From: Xanthomarina arctica | GTDB taxonomy: Bacteria; Bacteroidota; Bacteroidia; Flavobacteriales; Flavobacteriaceae | Assembly (NCBI RefSeq): GCF_014638915.1 | Contig: NZ_BMFQ01000002.1 | Location: 248,001 to 312,000, forward strand | Length of the DNA stretch: 64,000 bases | Direction: 5' to 3' | Shown: positions 28,641 through 37,338 of the stretch, piece by piece | Numbering within the stretch: the first letter of the stretch is position 1 | Layout: every line of letters starts with the position of its first letter | The notes under the pieces: model-generated | What the model was told of the DNA's origin: nothing | Database searches by the model: none | The model's input: only the letters and a program-made list of their open reading frames with translations | Made by a program: the position numbers and the translations under genes

Positions 28641-28958
28641 TTATTTTGTACGTTTTAATTTTGGTGGATTTTGACTTGTATCAAAAATGTCTGCGATTTT
28701 TATAAATCCGTTTTCTGTATCCACAGAGTAAATCAGTTTATAGTTTTTGAATACTAAATAACGATAATGGATTATTCTTTGTTGAAGTAATTCTTCTTCT
28801 TGTCCAATATGTGGAGTTTTTTTCAACTTCTTGGTTTCGATGATAATTCCTTTCAGAAGTTTTTTGGCAATTTTTGGACTAGCTTTCTTTTCTTAATATT
28901 CGTAGATTTCATCAAATTGATTTTCAGTGAATTCAGGCCAAATAATTTTCACTGCCAT
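28641..28958 (-). pseudogene. RelE/ParE-type toxin with an in-frame nonsense codon
   Basis: Full frame from ATG at 28958 reads MAVKIIWPEFTENQFDEIYEY, then TAA at 28893-28895 (codon 22), then EKKASPKIAKKLLKGI in the same frame, on to KLIYSVDTENGFIKIADIF and PPKLKR at the end. This is a complete RelE/ParE-family toxin of about 105 residues broken by a single stop codon. A downstream ATG at 28826 could give only the C-terminal 61 residues. The start overlaps the antitoxin stop by one base, the usual coupling. Likely inactive unless the codon is read through. Confidence 0.85.
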
Positions 28959-29191
28959 TATTCGTATTTGGCTAAAAGTCCAGAACTACTTTTAAAGCGA
29001 TTGTTTTGGAAATCAGACTCTGATTGGTCAATTCGTTTATTCAACTCATCTTGAGTCATAGGTTCAATAATTTGATCCTCTGAAGCTTTTTTTTCTTTTC
29101 TCAATATTTTTTCGAGGCGAGAAACTGCTTCTTCGCTTTGAAGTTTTAAAAACTCCTGTACAAATTCTATTTTTCGAGCTTCTAAATTCAT
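28958..29191 (-). CDS. Antitoxin of a RelE/ParE-type module
   Basis: 77 residues, helical and charged (MNLEARKIEFVQEFLKLQSE, EEAVSRLEKILRKEKK, MTQDELNKRIDQSESDFQNN), typical of the small antitoxins paired with RelE/ParE toxins in Flavobacteriia. It directly precedes the toxin and overlaps its ATG by one base. The antitoxin is intact although the toxin is broken, which suggests the toxin was inactivated recently. Confidence 0.8.
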   Translation of the reverse strand: MNLEARKIEFVQEFLKLQSEEAVSRLEKILRKEKKASEDQIIEPMTQDELNKRIDQSESDFQNNRFKSSSGLLAKYE

Positions 29192-29229
29192 TTTATTCAG
29201 CTTTTTATCAAAGATACATAATAATCAAT

Positions 29230-30477
29230 TTATTCAATTTTAGGTAGTAATTTCTTTATTATTTTCTCAATCGTGAGTCCTTGAACCAAAATTGAAAACA
29301 CTACCACAATATATGTCATTACTAAAAAAAGTTCTCTATTCGTTTCGTCCGATAGACTCAAAGCAAGCGCAATGGAAACACCACCTCTTAAGCCACCCCA
29401 GGTCATTATTAAGTTGGTGTGAGGTGTGAATTTTAATCTTTTTTCAAAGAATTTTATCGGGAACCATAAGGATGCGTAACGACACAAAAGAATAATTGGT
29501 ATGGCTAAAACACCTGCTAAAATATAATTTAATTCATAAGTCAATGCCAACATTTCCATACCTATTAAAACAAATAAAATGGCATTTAGCAAAATATCTA
29601 TCAATTCCCAAAATTTGCCGACATATAGTTCAGTTGTTTCAGACATAGCAGTATCTTTTGCACGATCATTTCCAATAAATAACCCTGCGGCAACCATGGC
29701 CAAAGGAGCCGATAAATGTAATTTTTGAGCAACCACGGTCCCCACCATAACAGCAGCCAACGAGATAATAACTTCGATGCTGAAATCGTCTATGGATTTT
29801 AGAAGTCGTAAAGTAATCCATCCAATAAATAGCCCTAATAGGATACCACCAAATACTTCTTGTCCGAATAATTCTATAATATCCAAGGCATTTACCGTTT
29901 CTCCACCAGTTCCTGCTATTTTAATTAGTGTTATGAACATTACAACCCCAACTCCGTCGTTGAACAGCGATTCTCCCACTATTTTAGATTCCAAATTTTT
30001 TGGTGCATTTGCCTTTTTTAGTATACCTAGCACAGCAATAGGATCTGTAGGTGAAATTATGGCTCCAAACAATAAACAATTTACATAGCTTATTTGAATG
30101 TTTAACAATTGTAATAAATAGAAAGTAGCTGTTCCAATTAGAAAAGTAGAGACCAAAACCCCTCTTGTAGCAAAAATTACAATGGGCCAACGCTGTTTTT
30201 TAAGTTCTTGAAAATTTGCATGTAAGGCACCAGCAAACAACAAAAAACTCAACATATAGTCCATTAAGACCTTTTTAAAGTCTATTTGCTGCATCAACTC
30301 TACTTCAGCTTTTAGAAGAGTATCATCAAAATAGCTTAGACCTAAAACTCCAAGAGTATACAAAATGGTTATCAACATTAAGCCTATTGTAGTTGGTAGT
30401 TTGAAAAACCGAACATTGATATAACCAAAAACGGCTGAAAGTAAAACCAAACTAGTAATAATTAAATAATAATTCAT
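29230..30477 (-). CDS. Na+/H+ antiporter of the CPA1 family
   Basis: 415 residues with about twelve hydrophobic segments. CPA1/NhaP-type signatures: GAIISPTDPIAVLGILK, ESLFNDGVGVVMF (the Asn-Asp pair of the ion site) and TWGGLRGGVSIALALSL. No large cytoplasmic C-terminal domain, so it is a short NhaP-like form. It should exchange Na+ or K+ for H+ in the inner membrane. Unlike most genes of the island it is long and membrane-embedded; no full repeat separates it from the toxin-antitoxin pair. Confidence 0.92.
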   Translation of the reverse strand: MNYYLIITSLVLLSAVFGYINVRFFKLPTTIGLMLITILYTLGVLGLSYFDDTLLKAEVELMQQIDFKKVLMDYMLSFLLFAGALHANFQELKKQRWPIVIFATRGVLVSTFLIGTATFYLLQLLNIQISYVNCLLFGAIISPTDPIAVLGILKKANAPKNLESKIVGESLFNDGVGVVMFITLIKIAGTGGETVNALDIIELFGQEVFGGILLGLFIGWITLRLLKSIDDFSIEVIISLAAVMVGTVVAQKLHLSAPLAMVAAGLFIGNDRAKDTAMSETTELYVGKFWELIDILLNAILFVLIGMEMLALTYELNYILAGVLAIPIILLCRYASLWFPIKFFEKRLKFTPHTNLIMTWGGLRGGVSIALALSLSDETNRELFLVMTYIVVVFSILVQGLTIEKIIKKLLPKIE

Positions 30478-30539
30478 AGGCCTAAATAATTAAAATATAA
30501 TATCATTTTTTAGTATAAAATTTATTTTTATAAATTAAA

Positions 30540-30713
30540 ATGAAACTTTAGTGGAATACAAATGATAAGGACATTTATGTAACAAGAACGGAAACGACAG
30601 ATTTCTTTAAATATAATTCGTCAACATTATGTCATTGTACAAATAAAGGCAAAATTAAATACTTTGAGATTGGGAGTAGGCGTTATTACAACAAAAAGGG
30701 AATAATAGAATAA
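30540..30713 (+). pseudogene. Remnant of a helix-turn-helix (excisionase-like) DNA-binding protein
   Basis: Plus-strand frame MKL-stop-WNTNDKDIYVTRTE then FFKYNSSTLCHCTNKGKIKY and IGSRRYYNKKGIIE to the TAA at 30711-30713. The pattern TRTE..DFFK.NSSTL..WTNKGKIK...IG.RRYY resembles the MerR/excisionase-type HTH proteins common on Bacteroidetes mobile elements. There is a TAG at codon 4, the normally longer N-terminus is absent and the end is clipped, so it is a decayed gene. It is the only recognisable rightward coding sequence inside the leftward island (30478-30784 holds nothing else). Confidence 0.65.
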
Positions 30714-30784
30714 TTAAAAAAGAATGAATTGCAAGTGCAACAAGACTTATTAATTTCAGCATAGTACTTTGTTATTCAACCTTT

Positions 30785-32305
30785 TTATTCCTTCAAATTC
30801 TTTTTTATCAAGTCGCGTGTAAAGTCCATTTGAGTATCTTTTTGATTCAAATAATCTTCAAAAGTTTGATTCACGTTAAAGTCAGGAATAATTCCTCGGT
30901 TATATATTTGATTTTCTTTTTTCGGAACATCTTGTTCCAAATTTACAATGGAAAAGGATGTTGAAATTTTAGAGTTAGGAAGAATATAGGTAAAAGGTGT
31001 ATGTCCATTGTGGCCATAGTAGCCACCCATTGTTTCTTCTCCAATTACAGTCGTATTACTATTGCCAGCTACCATTGAGGCAAATAAACTTCCTGCTGAA
31101 GCAATTCTTGGGCTTATAAGAAGATATACTTCACCTTTAAATGCTTGCTTGTTCGGTTTTCTTATTTTTCGGTCTTCACTTAAAGGACCTTGATAAAAGT
31201 GATTTTCTTTTTCTATATAAAATTCTTTTTGAAACCACTTATTATATTTGCCAACACCTAAAAACCTTAAAAACGAAGGTACGTTACTTTCTATATACTT
31301 TAAATGCGGTATTTTATTAAAACTTATCCAAGCTTGCTTATTCTCTGAAAAATTTCGGTCGGTTAAATAGGAATATGTTACTAAATCATTTGGGTCTGTT
31401 CCACCACCATTATAGCGAACATCTACAATTAAATTTTTTATGTCATTTTTTTTTATAGTTGTAAAAATACTATCTAAAAATGACACATATTTTAGATGTT
31501 TTTGGTCTTCTTCGTTTCCCATTCCAAAGTCATTTATAGTTAAAATTCCGGTAAACTTGTCAATCGATTTGTAACTGTAAATGTCATTATCATTCCAATT
31601 TTTATAATTTACTTCATCAAATGGTTTTGAAAATCTGTTTTCTACATTTATATAGTAGTTTTTATAGCTAAGGCTTTCAAGTGTAATTTGACTAGTGGTA
31701 TTTGAGTTAGCCTCTTTATATATTACTGAAAAGGTTTCTGTTAAACCATAATTTAAACGATAATATCTGCTAAAACTGTAATTTAAACCTATTTGCTTTC
31801 CCGTTTTATTTATGCCGTCTGTTGTATAATATTTATAGAGATCTTTTATAACAACTTCTATTTTTTCATTATTGATTGATATTATTTCAGAACCTAATGG
31901 GATTTTTTCATTTTCGTAATTCATAATCCATTTTCCCTCAATCCATTTTACTGGATATGGAAAATAACCGCTTTTTTCAGTTTTTAAAGATTGATTTAAT
32001 TTTTCCGACATACTTGTATCGTTATGCAGACTGCCTTCAAAGTCTGTTAGCTGGGAAATGATATTATAAAAATCTCGGTAAGTGGAAGAGTTATTAATTT
32101 GTTTAGCTGCCCAATTATAAATACTATCAATTTCTTGGCTTGTACGGTATTTGTATAATCCCGAGTTAGTTGTTACTCTTATGTTTTTAAACAACTCTAA
32201 ATCTTTTCGCATTTTTTTTTGTGAAAAAGAAGCGTCTATAGATTGTGCAAAAATAGCATGGGATATAATAAAAAAGAGAAGTGAGAAATATGATATTTTT
32301 TTCAT
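30785..32305 (-). CDS. S41 family (tail-specific/tricorn-like) serine protease, secreted
   Basis: 506 residues with signal peptide (ending IFAQ). The C-terminal half carries the S41 core: NLIVDVRYNGGGTDPNDL, then EVYLLISPRIASAGSLF with the probable nucleophile Ser, and VIGEETMGGYYGHNG. The N-terminal half has a PDZ-like stretch (GSEIISINNEKIEVVIKDLY). Bacteroidetes have many such envelope proteases of unknown substrate. It probably acts in the periplasm. It lies between the HTH remnant and the AraC gene. Confidence 0.88.
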   Translation of the reverse strand: MKKISYFSLLFFIISHAIFAQSIDASFSQKKMRKDLELFKNIRVTTNSGLYKYRTSQEIDSIYNWAAKQINNSSTYRDFYNIISQLTDFEGSLHNDTSMSEKLNQSLKTEKSGYFPYPVKWIEGKWIMNYENEKIPLGSEIISINNEKIEVVIKDLYKYYTTDGINKTGKQIGLNYSFSRYYRLNYGLTETFSVIYKEANSNTTSQITLESLSYKNYYINVENRFSKPFDEVNYKNWNDNDIYSYKSIDKFTGILTINDFGMGNEEDQKHLKYVSFLDSIFTTIKKNDIKNLIVDVRYNGGGTDPNDLVTYSYLTDRNFSENKQAWISFNKIPHLKYIESNVPSFLRFLGVGKYNKWFQKEFYIEKENHFYQGPLSEDRKIRKPNKQAFKGEVYLLISPRIASAGSLFASMVAGNSNTTVIGEETMGGYYGHNGHTPFTYILPNSKISTSFSIVNLEQDVPKKENQIYNRGIIPDFNVNQTFEDYLNQKDTQMDFTRDLIKKNLKE

Positions 32306-32369
32306 TTGGGTTTAAAATTTTTCCAAATGTAATGATGTAATAATATTGGTACTTGTATAATGTTGGCAA

Positions 32370-33143
32370 TTATAATTTTTCAATAATGCTTTGTTGGTAA
32401 TTTTTAGGTGAAATGCCAACAAAACGCTTGAACGTTTTGGAAAAATGAGCCAAGTCTGTAAAATTGTATTGATATGCTATTGTTGTAAGTTCTGTTTTCT
32501 GATTAATTAACTTTTTGCTAGAAAACACTTTTTTCATTAAAATGTAGTTAATTGGCGACATTCCTGTTGAAGCTTTGAATTTTTTTGCAAATCCAAATTT
32601 ATTAATGTTCGCAATTTTCGATAGGTCGTTTAGACTAAACTTGTCGTAAATATGAGCTTCAATGTAGTTATTAATTTGCTTGAAACTATTTAAATTTAAT
32701 TCAGAATATTCTTTTTCGTTTTCTTGAGAGAAGGCTTTTAACGTGCTAATAAATTGTTGCAAATAAAATTCGATAGGTTCAGTTTCTTGTTTGTCAATAG
32801 CATTTTTAAGTTCTATAAATAAACTGTTAGCAATTTTACTATTTATTTTTCTATTAATAAATTTGATGTTTTTTCCATTTAGGATACTTTTCATTAATTG
32901 ATTAGGAATGTAAATGGTGTCAAATTTCAATTGATTTTTTTTATCAAATAATGGATTAGAATGTATTTCGTAGGGATTAGTTATTGTTATACTTCCAGCC
33001 TCACTAAAAAGACTTTGATTTTCAAAATCAATTTGTTCAATTCCTTTATGAATTAGTGAAATACAAAACGTATCGTGAAAGTGCTTTGGAAATTCAGTCG
33101 TTTGATTTTCTATACTTATATATTCTAAATCATCTAAAATCAT
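32370..33143 (-). CDS. AraC family transcriptional regulator
   Basis: 257 residues. An N-terminal cupin-like sensor domain (TTEFPKHFHDTFCISLIHKG, ITNPYEIHSN) is followed by two C-terminal helix-turn-helix motifs at about 165-255: LSKIANINKFGFAKKFKASTG and TTIAYQYNFTDLAHFSKTF, closing with VGISPKNYQQS. It probably senses a small molecule and controls nearby or distant genes. Downstream (32353-32366) the sequence TTGTATAATGTTGGCA resembles the right end of an island repeat. Confidence 0.88.
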   Translation of the reverse strand: MILDDLEYISIENQTTEFPKHFHDTFCISLIHKGIEQIDFENQSLFSEAGSITITNPYEIHSNPLFDKKNQLKFDTIYIPNQLMKSILNGKNIKFINRKINSKIANSLFIELKNAIDKQETEPIEFYLQQFISTLKAFSQENEKEYSELNLNSFKQINNYIEAHIYDKFSLNDLSKIANINKFGFAKKFKASTGMSPINYILMKKVFSSKKLINQKTELTTIAYQYNFTDLAHFSKTFKRFVGISPKNYQQSIIEKL

Positions 33144-33170
33144 TCTTATTTTCTCAATATTTTTTTTAAA

Positions 33171-33309
33171 TGTTGGCTAAGGTTTTTCGTGTAAAAAGTG
33201 CGCGCTTGTGTCAGAGGATTTTCCTAAGGAAAATCAGAAGCTAGGAAACGAGCAATTAACTTTAGTTTATGTAAAACTATCAATTTTTTTCAAATGAGGT
33301 TAGCAAACG
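33171..33309 (-). repeat. Island repeat, copy E
   Basis: Left end TGTTGGCTAAGGTTTTTCGTG; shared interior GCGCTTGTGTCAGAGGATTT with copy C; central hairpin GATTTTCC-TAA-GGAAAATC (33217-33235); right end CAAATGAGGTTAGCAAACG. Compared with C the base pair next to the loop is changed on both sides (G-C in C, C-G in E), a compensatory change that argues for a folded single strand. Confidence 0.7.
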
Positions 33310-33318
33310 TATTGATTA

Positions 33319-33849
33319 TTAAAAGCTAAATTCAGCAACGACAATTCGTTTGTGAAAATAATTGTTAAAATCAGGTTTTAAGCTCAAAAGACCGTCCACA
33401 ATAAGTGTGTTTTGCATTATGCCCGCAGATTCTCTTTTATTCCAATATCCTTTAATCAAAGAATCCGAATCTTTTATTTCATAAAGTGCTGTCATATAAT
33501 TGCCGAAATTATTTTCCTTTAGTGAAGTAGTATCTTTATTATAGATTTCATTTCGGAGTCCACTTTTATAATATTCAGAGTGCGTACTTTTGGATTGAAA
33601 GTCAAATTTTTTCCAGTCAGTTATCGTGTCAGATTTTATATCGATTAGATATTGAAGATACCCTTTTTCTACAGTCAAATTTGGATATATTTTGGTTAAG
33701 TTTTGCTCAAAATCAGATACAAGTGAATCAAAAGCATTTGTTTGTCTTTCTCCAAATATTTTTTCAAATCCCTTAATTCGGCTGTCAGTTTGTTTTTGAG
33801 AACAACTAAATATTAAAATTAAAACTATAATTAAATGAAATTTCTGCAT
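33319..33849 (-). CDS. Lipoprotein of unknown function
   Basis: 176 residues with a short lipoprotein signal (MQKFHLIIVLILIFSC, Cys16). The mature part includes ERQTNAFDSLVSDFEQNLTK and YPNLTVEKGYLQYLIDI, patterns seen in hypothetical Bacteroidetes lipoproteins, but no named domain. It occupies the space between repeats E and F as a single-gene cassette. Confidence 0.72.
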   Translation of the reverse strand: MQKFHLIIVLILIFSCSQKQTDSRIKGFEKIFGERQTNAFDSLVSDFEQNLTKIYPNLTVEKGYLQYLIDIKSDTITDWKKFDFQSKSTHSEYYKSGLRNEIYNKDTTSLKENNFGNYMTALYEIKDSDSLIKGYWNKRESAGIMQNTLIVDGLLSLKPDFNNYFHKRIVVAEFSF

Positions 33850-33864
33850 TTCGTTTATATGTTT

Positions 33865-33937
33865 ACTAACGATTTTGTAAATGAAAGTAAGTACACAGTT
33901 TCCTTTGGATGAATACTAAACTACGGATTTTTTACAT
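33865..33937 (-). repeat. Island repeat, copy F (right end missing)
   Basis: Left end ACTAACGATTTTGTAAATGA, core AAGTAAGTACACAGTTTCC, then AATACTAAACTACGGATT. The core aligns to A, C and I with few differences, but the usual TATAAACAGTGTT right end is replaced by unrelated AT-rich sequence, so this copy looks truncated. Confidence 0.7.
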
Positions 33938-34191
33938 TATTTAATCAATTTTTTATCTCTGTCATATTTTATATTCCTAGTAGAACAACCAGAAGTGAAA
34001 ATAAAAAAACACCTATAAACATCCTCATTTTGTTAAATTTTTTTGAGTAGCTACTTTGTTGTTTTTGTACATAATTGTTTTGAATTATGTAGCCTTATTT
34101 CAGGCTTGGAAAGTTATTTAAATTAAAAAACAACTTTCATCTGTAAATAATAAAAAGGATATAATCCTAAAGCCTGAAGAAGCCATTAAAG
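33938..34191. other. Intergenic stretch with hairpins and a tiny hydrophobic frame
   Basis: Contains a minus-strand 19-codon frame at 33969-34028 (MRMFIGVFLFSLLVVLLGI), which could be a tiny membrane peptide or chance. It also has a 9-bp hairpin TACATAATT/AATTATGTA (34068-34091) and a wider inverted pair TTCAGGCTT (34099-34107) and AAGCCTGAA (34170-34178). The outer pair may end transcription of the lipase gene, but no clear T run follows. Confidence 0.35.
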
Positions 34192-35397
34192 TTATAACAG
34201 CCATTGCTTTATTTTGGCATAGACATTTTCATTGTTCAATAAATCTAAGTGACTATTCTCATAAGCGACCCAAGTATTTTTCTTCTTAAAATGTAAATCC
34301 TTATCAGGATCCTTATGTTGTCCTAACGCACTCTTAACATCAACCAAGGTATCTCCTAGAATTCGAGGATATACATTGGCAGTCGATTTTTCAATGGAGG
34401 CTGCTATGCTATAACACTCTATACGCTTAGGCAGTGGAATATTCTTTCTAAGGTCACTTTGAATTTCAAATCGGTCATTGTTCTGCCAATCTTCATCAAC
34501 TAGATTTCCATGCCTTAAATCTGTTACCCCAGAACTTCTAATTTTTCCTAAACGAGCAAAAGGTTTTGTATAAGGTATTGATTCCAGAATAACATCTAGA
34601 TAATTACCTGTTCTTTCCAAAGGAGTTCCGTGATGAGGCGTTCCTAAAAAGATAATTTTTTTAAGATTTTTTGTCCAATTTTTTTTCTGTTGCTTACCAT
34701 AATGTACTGAGCTTCTAACGACTAAACCTCCCATGCTATGAGCAATAATGATTATTTCTTCAATGGGTACTGGCCACGCCATTACTAGTTCTTCTAATAA
34801 TTTATTTAAATTTTGCCCATTAGAAGAAATATGCCTTCCACTGTTATAATATAAGTAAATAGGTGTTTTATCTAATTCTTTTGCTAATGCTTCTCCGTGG
34901 TTGTGTTCTTTTCTGGTCCATTGAATATCATTCATGCAGGAACCGTGTACCATTAAAAGAATTTTGCCATTAATAGCTGGATAAATTACATTAAGGTGTT
35001 CTCTATCAAGTAATATCTCTTTTGCCTGATATCTGAATTGCATAGTGATTTTTAAAGGATTCTCTTTTTCTTCCAAATAGTCTCCCACGACACCATTTAA
35101 GGCAGATTTTATGGCCTCTCTTTCATTGGTAGGTTTTATTTTAGTAAGTAAAGGTGGTAATTTCCCTAGAGCTTTATCTAGGCCGGCACCTATGAATTGT
35201 GTGCTCCATTTAATATTTTTAAAAGTGAAACCAGCAATATGGGTTATAAGATGCTGAATAGGTGTGGATGGAAGAAAGGGAGGGTGAACCACCCGTTTAT
35301 GCATTGCTTCAACTAAGTCCGTTATGCCAATTGTAGCATCTATAACTAAACGGTTGAGGCCTTGTAAATCAGAATTGTTTTTTATTTTTTTTGACAT
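34192..35397 (-). CDS. Alpha/beta hydrolase (esterase/lipase, PGAP1-like)
   Basis: 401 residues. The nucleophile elbow is AHSMGG (Ser221) in IIIIAHSMGGLVVRSS; the oxyanion-hole HGS is at 151-153 (LLMVHGSCMND). A LGTPHHGTP segment follows, as in PGAP1/LipA-type lipases, and a His near ENSHLDLL can close the triad. No signal peptide is evident, so it is probably cytoplasmic. The first 120 residues are helical and unassigned. Substrate likely a lipid or other ester. Confidence 0.85.
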   Translation of the reverse strand: MSKKIKNNSDLQGLNRLVIDATIGITDLVEAMHKRVVHPPFLPSTPIQHLITHIAGFTFKNIKWSTQFIGAGLDKALGKLPPLLTKIKPTNEREAIKSALNGVVGDYLEEKENPLKITMQFRYQAKEILLDREHLNVIYPAINGKILLMVHGSCMNDIQWTRKEHNHGEALAKELDKTPIYLYYNSGRHISSNGQNLNKLLEELVMAWPVPIEEIIIIAHSMGGLVVRSSVHYGKQQKKNWTKNLKKIIFLGTPHHGTPLERTGNYLDVILESIPYTKPFARLGKIRSSGVTDLRHGNLVDEDWQNNDRFEIQSDLRKNIPLPKRIECYSIAASIEKSTANVYPRILGDTLVDVKSALGQHKDPDKDLHFKKKNTWVAYENSHLDLLNNENVYAKIKQWLL

Positions 35398-35484
35398 GTA
35401 ATAGGTGTCTTGTAAAAATGAATTGTTTTAACAGCTAGTATCATTAAGCTTAAAGTATTTATATTTTTAAGTTAACCAGCGTTT

Positions 35485-36021
35485 TTATTCTAACTGTTTG
35501 GCCATAGCAATAAATTCAAAATTATCCTTTCCAATTTGAAAGTCGTGATTTCCAATTTCCTTAAATCCATTTTTTGAATAGAAATTAATTGCGCGATCAT
35601 TACTGATAAATACGGAAAGCCATATTTTGTTAAAACTTTTTTCCTTCGCCTTTTTTAGAAGTGCGTTTTGTAACTTAAATCCTATTTTCAAAGATAAGAA
35701 GTCCTGTAATATATAGATTTTTTGTAGTTGACAGATGTTGTTATCTGTGATGAATTCCGACTGTGAATTCAATTTTAATTTAGCATATCCAACCGCTAAT
35801 CTGTCTGCAAATGCAATCCAATATATATTATTCGGTTTTTCTATGCTATTTTCAATTTTGTCGACTGAAAAAGTCTCATTGTAGTAATCAAATAATACCT
35901 GCTTGTCATTAAAAAGATGTCCGAATGTCTCCGTAAAAGTTACTCTGCCTAACAAGGCAATAAATTCAGCATCTTGTTTATTTGCGATTCTTATTTGTAT
36001 GTTGGGAGTTTGCTTTTTCAT
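35485..36021 (-). CDS. GNAT family N-acetyltransferase
   Basis: 178 residues of the Acetyltransf_1 fold: IRIANKQDAEFIALLGRVTF at the start, CQLQKIYILQDFLSLKIGFKL (motif A region) and NKIWLSVFISNDRAINFYSK then GFKEIG (motif B). The pyrophosphate loop deviates from the usual Q/RxxGxG/A (it reads SLKIGF). The substrate cannot be predicted. The gene is flanked by about 90 and 215 nt of featureless AT-rich sequence. Confidence 0.85.
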   Translation of the reverse strand: MKKQTPNIQIRIANKQDAEFIALLGRVTFTETFGHLFNDKQVLFDYYNETFSVDKIENSIEKPNNIYWIAFADRLAVGYAKLKLNSQSEFITDNNICQLQKIYILQDFLSLKIGFKLQNALLKKAKEKSFNKIWLSVFISNDRAINFYSKNGFKEIGNHDFQIGKDNFEFIAMAKQLE

Positions 36022-36237
36022 TTAATATCTAGTGTCAGCTCAGCATATGGTTTATTGCTGTTTTTGTAGCACTTTCCTGCCAGTCCGTGATGAACCTAAT
36101 TAAAGGCCTTCAAAACTTGAATTCAGTATTTTTACCTGCCATAATCTATTTGCCTTTTTATGGACGGTTTTTATTTATATATTCAATCAAATATAAGCTT
36201 TTCATTATTTTAGTTTAGGTACTAAAATAGACGTTTT

Positions 36238-36639
36238 TTAAGTTAATGCCATTTTAATGTTATCTTCTGTAGGCCTAATAAAAAGAAGATATAAAATAAG
36301 TAGCATGCCGTAAAACATAAAATCTTTATTTAAAAAAAGTAATAAAAAAGCGGCTCCTTCAATTACAGCCCATCTAATTAGAGAGGCACTTTGATAAAAT
36401 GGGAATTTTTCTTCTAAACTCAAATTTGGATCTATATTTTTTAATTGCCTGTTATATAAAAAGTTACTCAAGAGGTAAGCGAAAATTGGAATTAATAGGA
36501 ATAGGGAATTTGTTCCGTTTAGGTTTTCAAAACTAAAGTTGATTAAAGAATTTATATCTCCAACAATGGCGTAAATAATAATTAATCCAAGACATAATGC
36601 TAAATGAATAATCTTAATGGTTTTTATTTTCTCTTTCAT
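36238..36639 (-). CDS. Four-TM membrane protein of unknown function
   Basis: 133 residues with about four hydrophobic segments: KIIHLALCLGLIIIYAIV, LFLLIPIFAYLLSNFL, WAVIEGAAFLLLFLN and FYGMLLILYLLFI, with a cytoplasmic basic loop (NRQLKNID). It overlaps the upstream GNAT gene by 4 bases (ATGA), so the two are translated together. Similar small proteins are common in Flavobacteriia; no function is known to me. Confidence 0.75.
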   Translation of the reverse strand: MKEKIKTIKIIHLALCLGLIIIYAIVGDINSLINFSFENLNGTNSLFLLIPIFAYLLSNFLYNRQLKNIDPNLSLEEKFPFYQSASLIRWAVIEGAAFLLLFLNKDFMFYGMLLILYLLFIRPTEDNIKMALT

Positions 36640-37049
36640 TTTTGTTTTTTTAAATACATTCCTTTCGATTCAGGCATAGTGTCTTTAAATCCGAATTTTT
36701 CGTATAAAAATGATGCATCACCATCTGCTATCAAACTTACGTAGCAAGATTCTGGTAAGTTCATATTTATAAAATCTGATAAGTTTTTCATGATAACTTT
36801 TCCAAGACCTTGTCCTTGATGCTGAGGAAGAATGCAAATATCAACTATTTGACAAAAACATCCTCCATCTCCAACTATGCGACCCATTCCAATTATCTTG
36901 TTTTCAAATTCAATCATCATGGAATGAATGGAATTTTTTAATCCTATCTCACTCGCTTTGTCTGTTTTACTAGATAATCCGCAATCAATCCGTAAGTTTT
37001 GATACGTTTTGAGGGGGATTTTATTTTCCACTACTTTATAATTTCTCAT
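36636..37049 (-). CDS. GNAT family N-acetyltransferase
   Basis: 137 residues with a textbook acetyl-CoA loop QHQGQGLGKVIM (about 75-86), preceded by VDICILP and followed by the FLYEKFGFKDT segment. It belongs to the YjcF/ElaA-like group of small GNATs by size and by IIGMGRIVGDGG. Its stop overlaps the start of the four-TM protein gene, forming an acetyltransferase/membrane-protein pair. Substrate unknown. Confidence 0.88.
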   Translation of the reverse strand: MRNYKVVENKIPLKTYQNLRIDCGLSSKTDKASEIGLKNSIHSMMIEFENKIIGMGRIVGDGGCFCQIVDICILPQHQGQGLGKVIMKNLSDFINMNLPESCYVSLIADGDASFLYEKFGFKDTMPESKGMYLKKQK

Positions 37050-37155
37050 TCAATTCTAGTTTTATCAATAAACGTACATTACGCTTTTATAAGGTTTAAA
37101 TATAAAACTATTATTCAACTTATATGTATTGTGGCCACCATATAAAAACGCATAA

Positions 37156-37239
37156 ATACGGTTTTAAGAGGCTAATTATTAAGAAAAATGAATAGAATTA
37201 AATGTTTGTAAAATTATACAAATCTTTTATAAACCGTAT
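37156..37239. repeat. Widely spaced inverted repeat ATACGGTTT / AAACCGTAT
   Basis: ATACGGTTT (37156-37164) and AAACCGTAT (37231-37239) lie in the 289-nt gap between the GNAT and HutD genes. They could be the ends of a degenerate island repeat, but the interior shows no match to the other copies. Nothing else was seen in this gap. Confidence 0.35.
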
Positions 37240-37338
37240 TTTATTATGTGGGTGATTTATAGGGCGAACTCTTTTGATGGATTAGCATTTATCTTTGTTT
37301 ATATCAGCGGTTTTTAATTAAAGAGCGAAAATGAAAAA

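Noticed and set aside
28800-29054. 84-residue plus-strand frame
   Set aside because: Antisense to the toxin-antitoxin pair; Phe-rich with no start context.
34068-34091. Hairpin TACATAATT/AATTATGTA as a terminator
   Set aside because: No T run on either strand; left as an unassigned hairpin.
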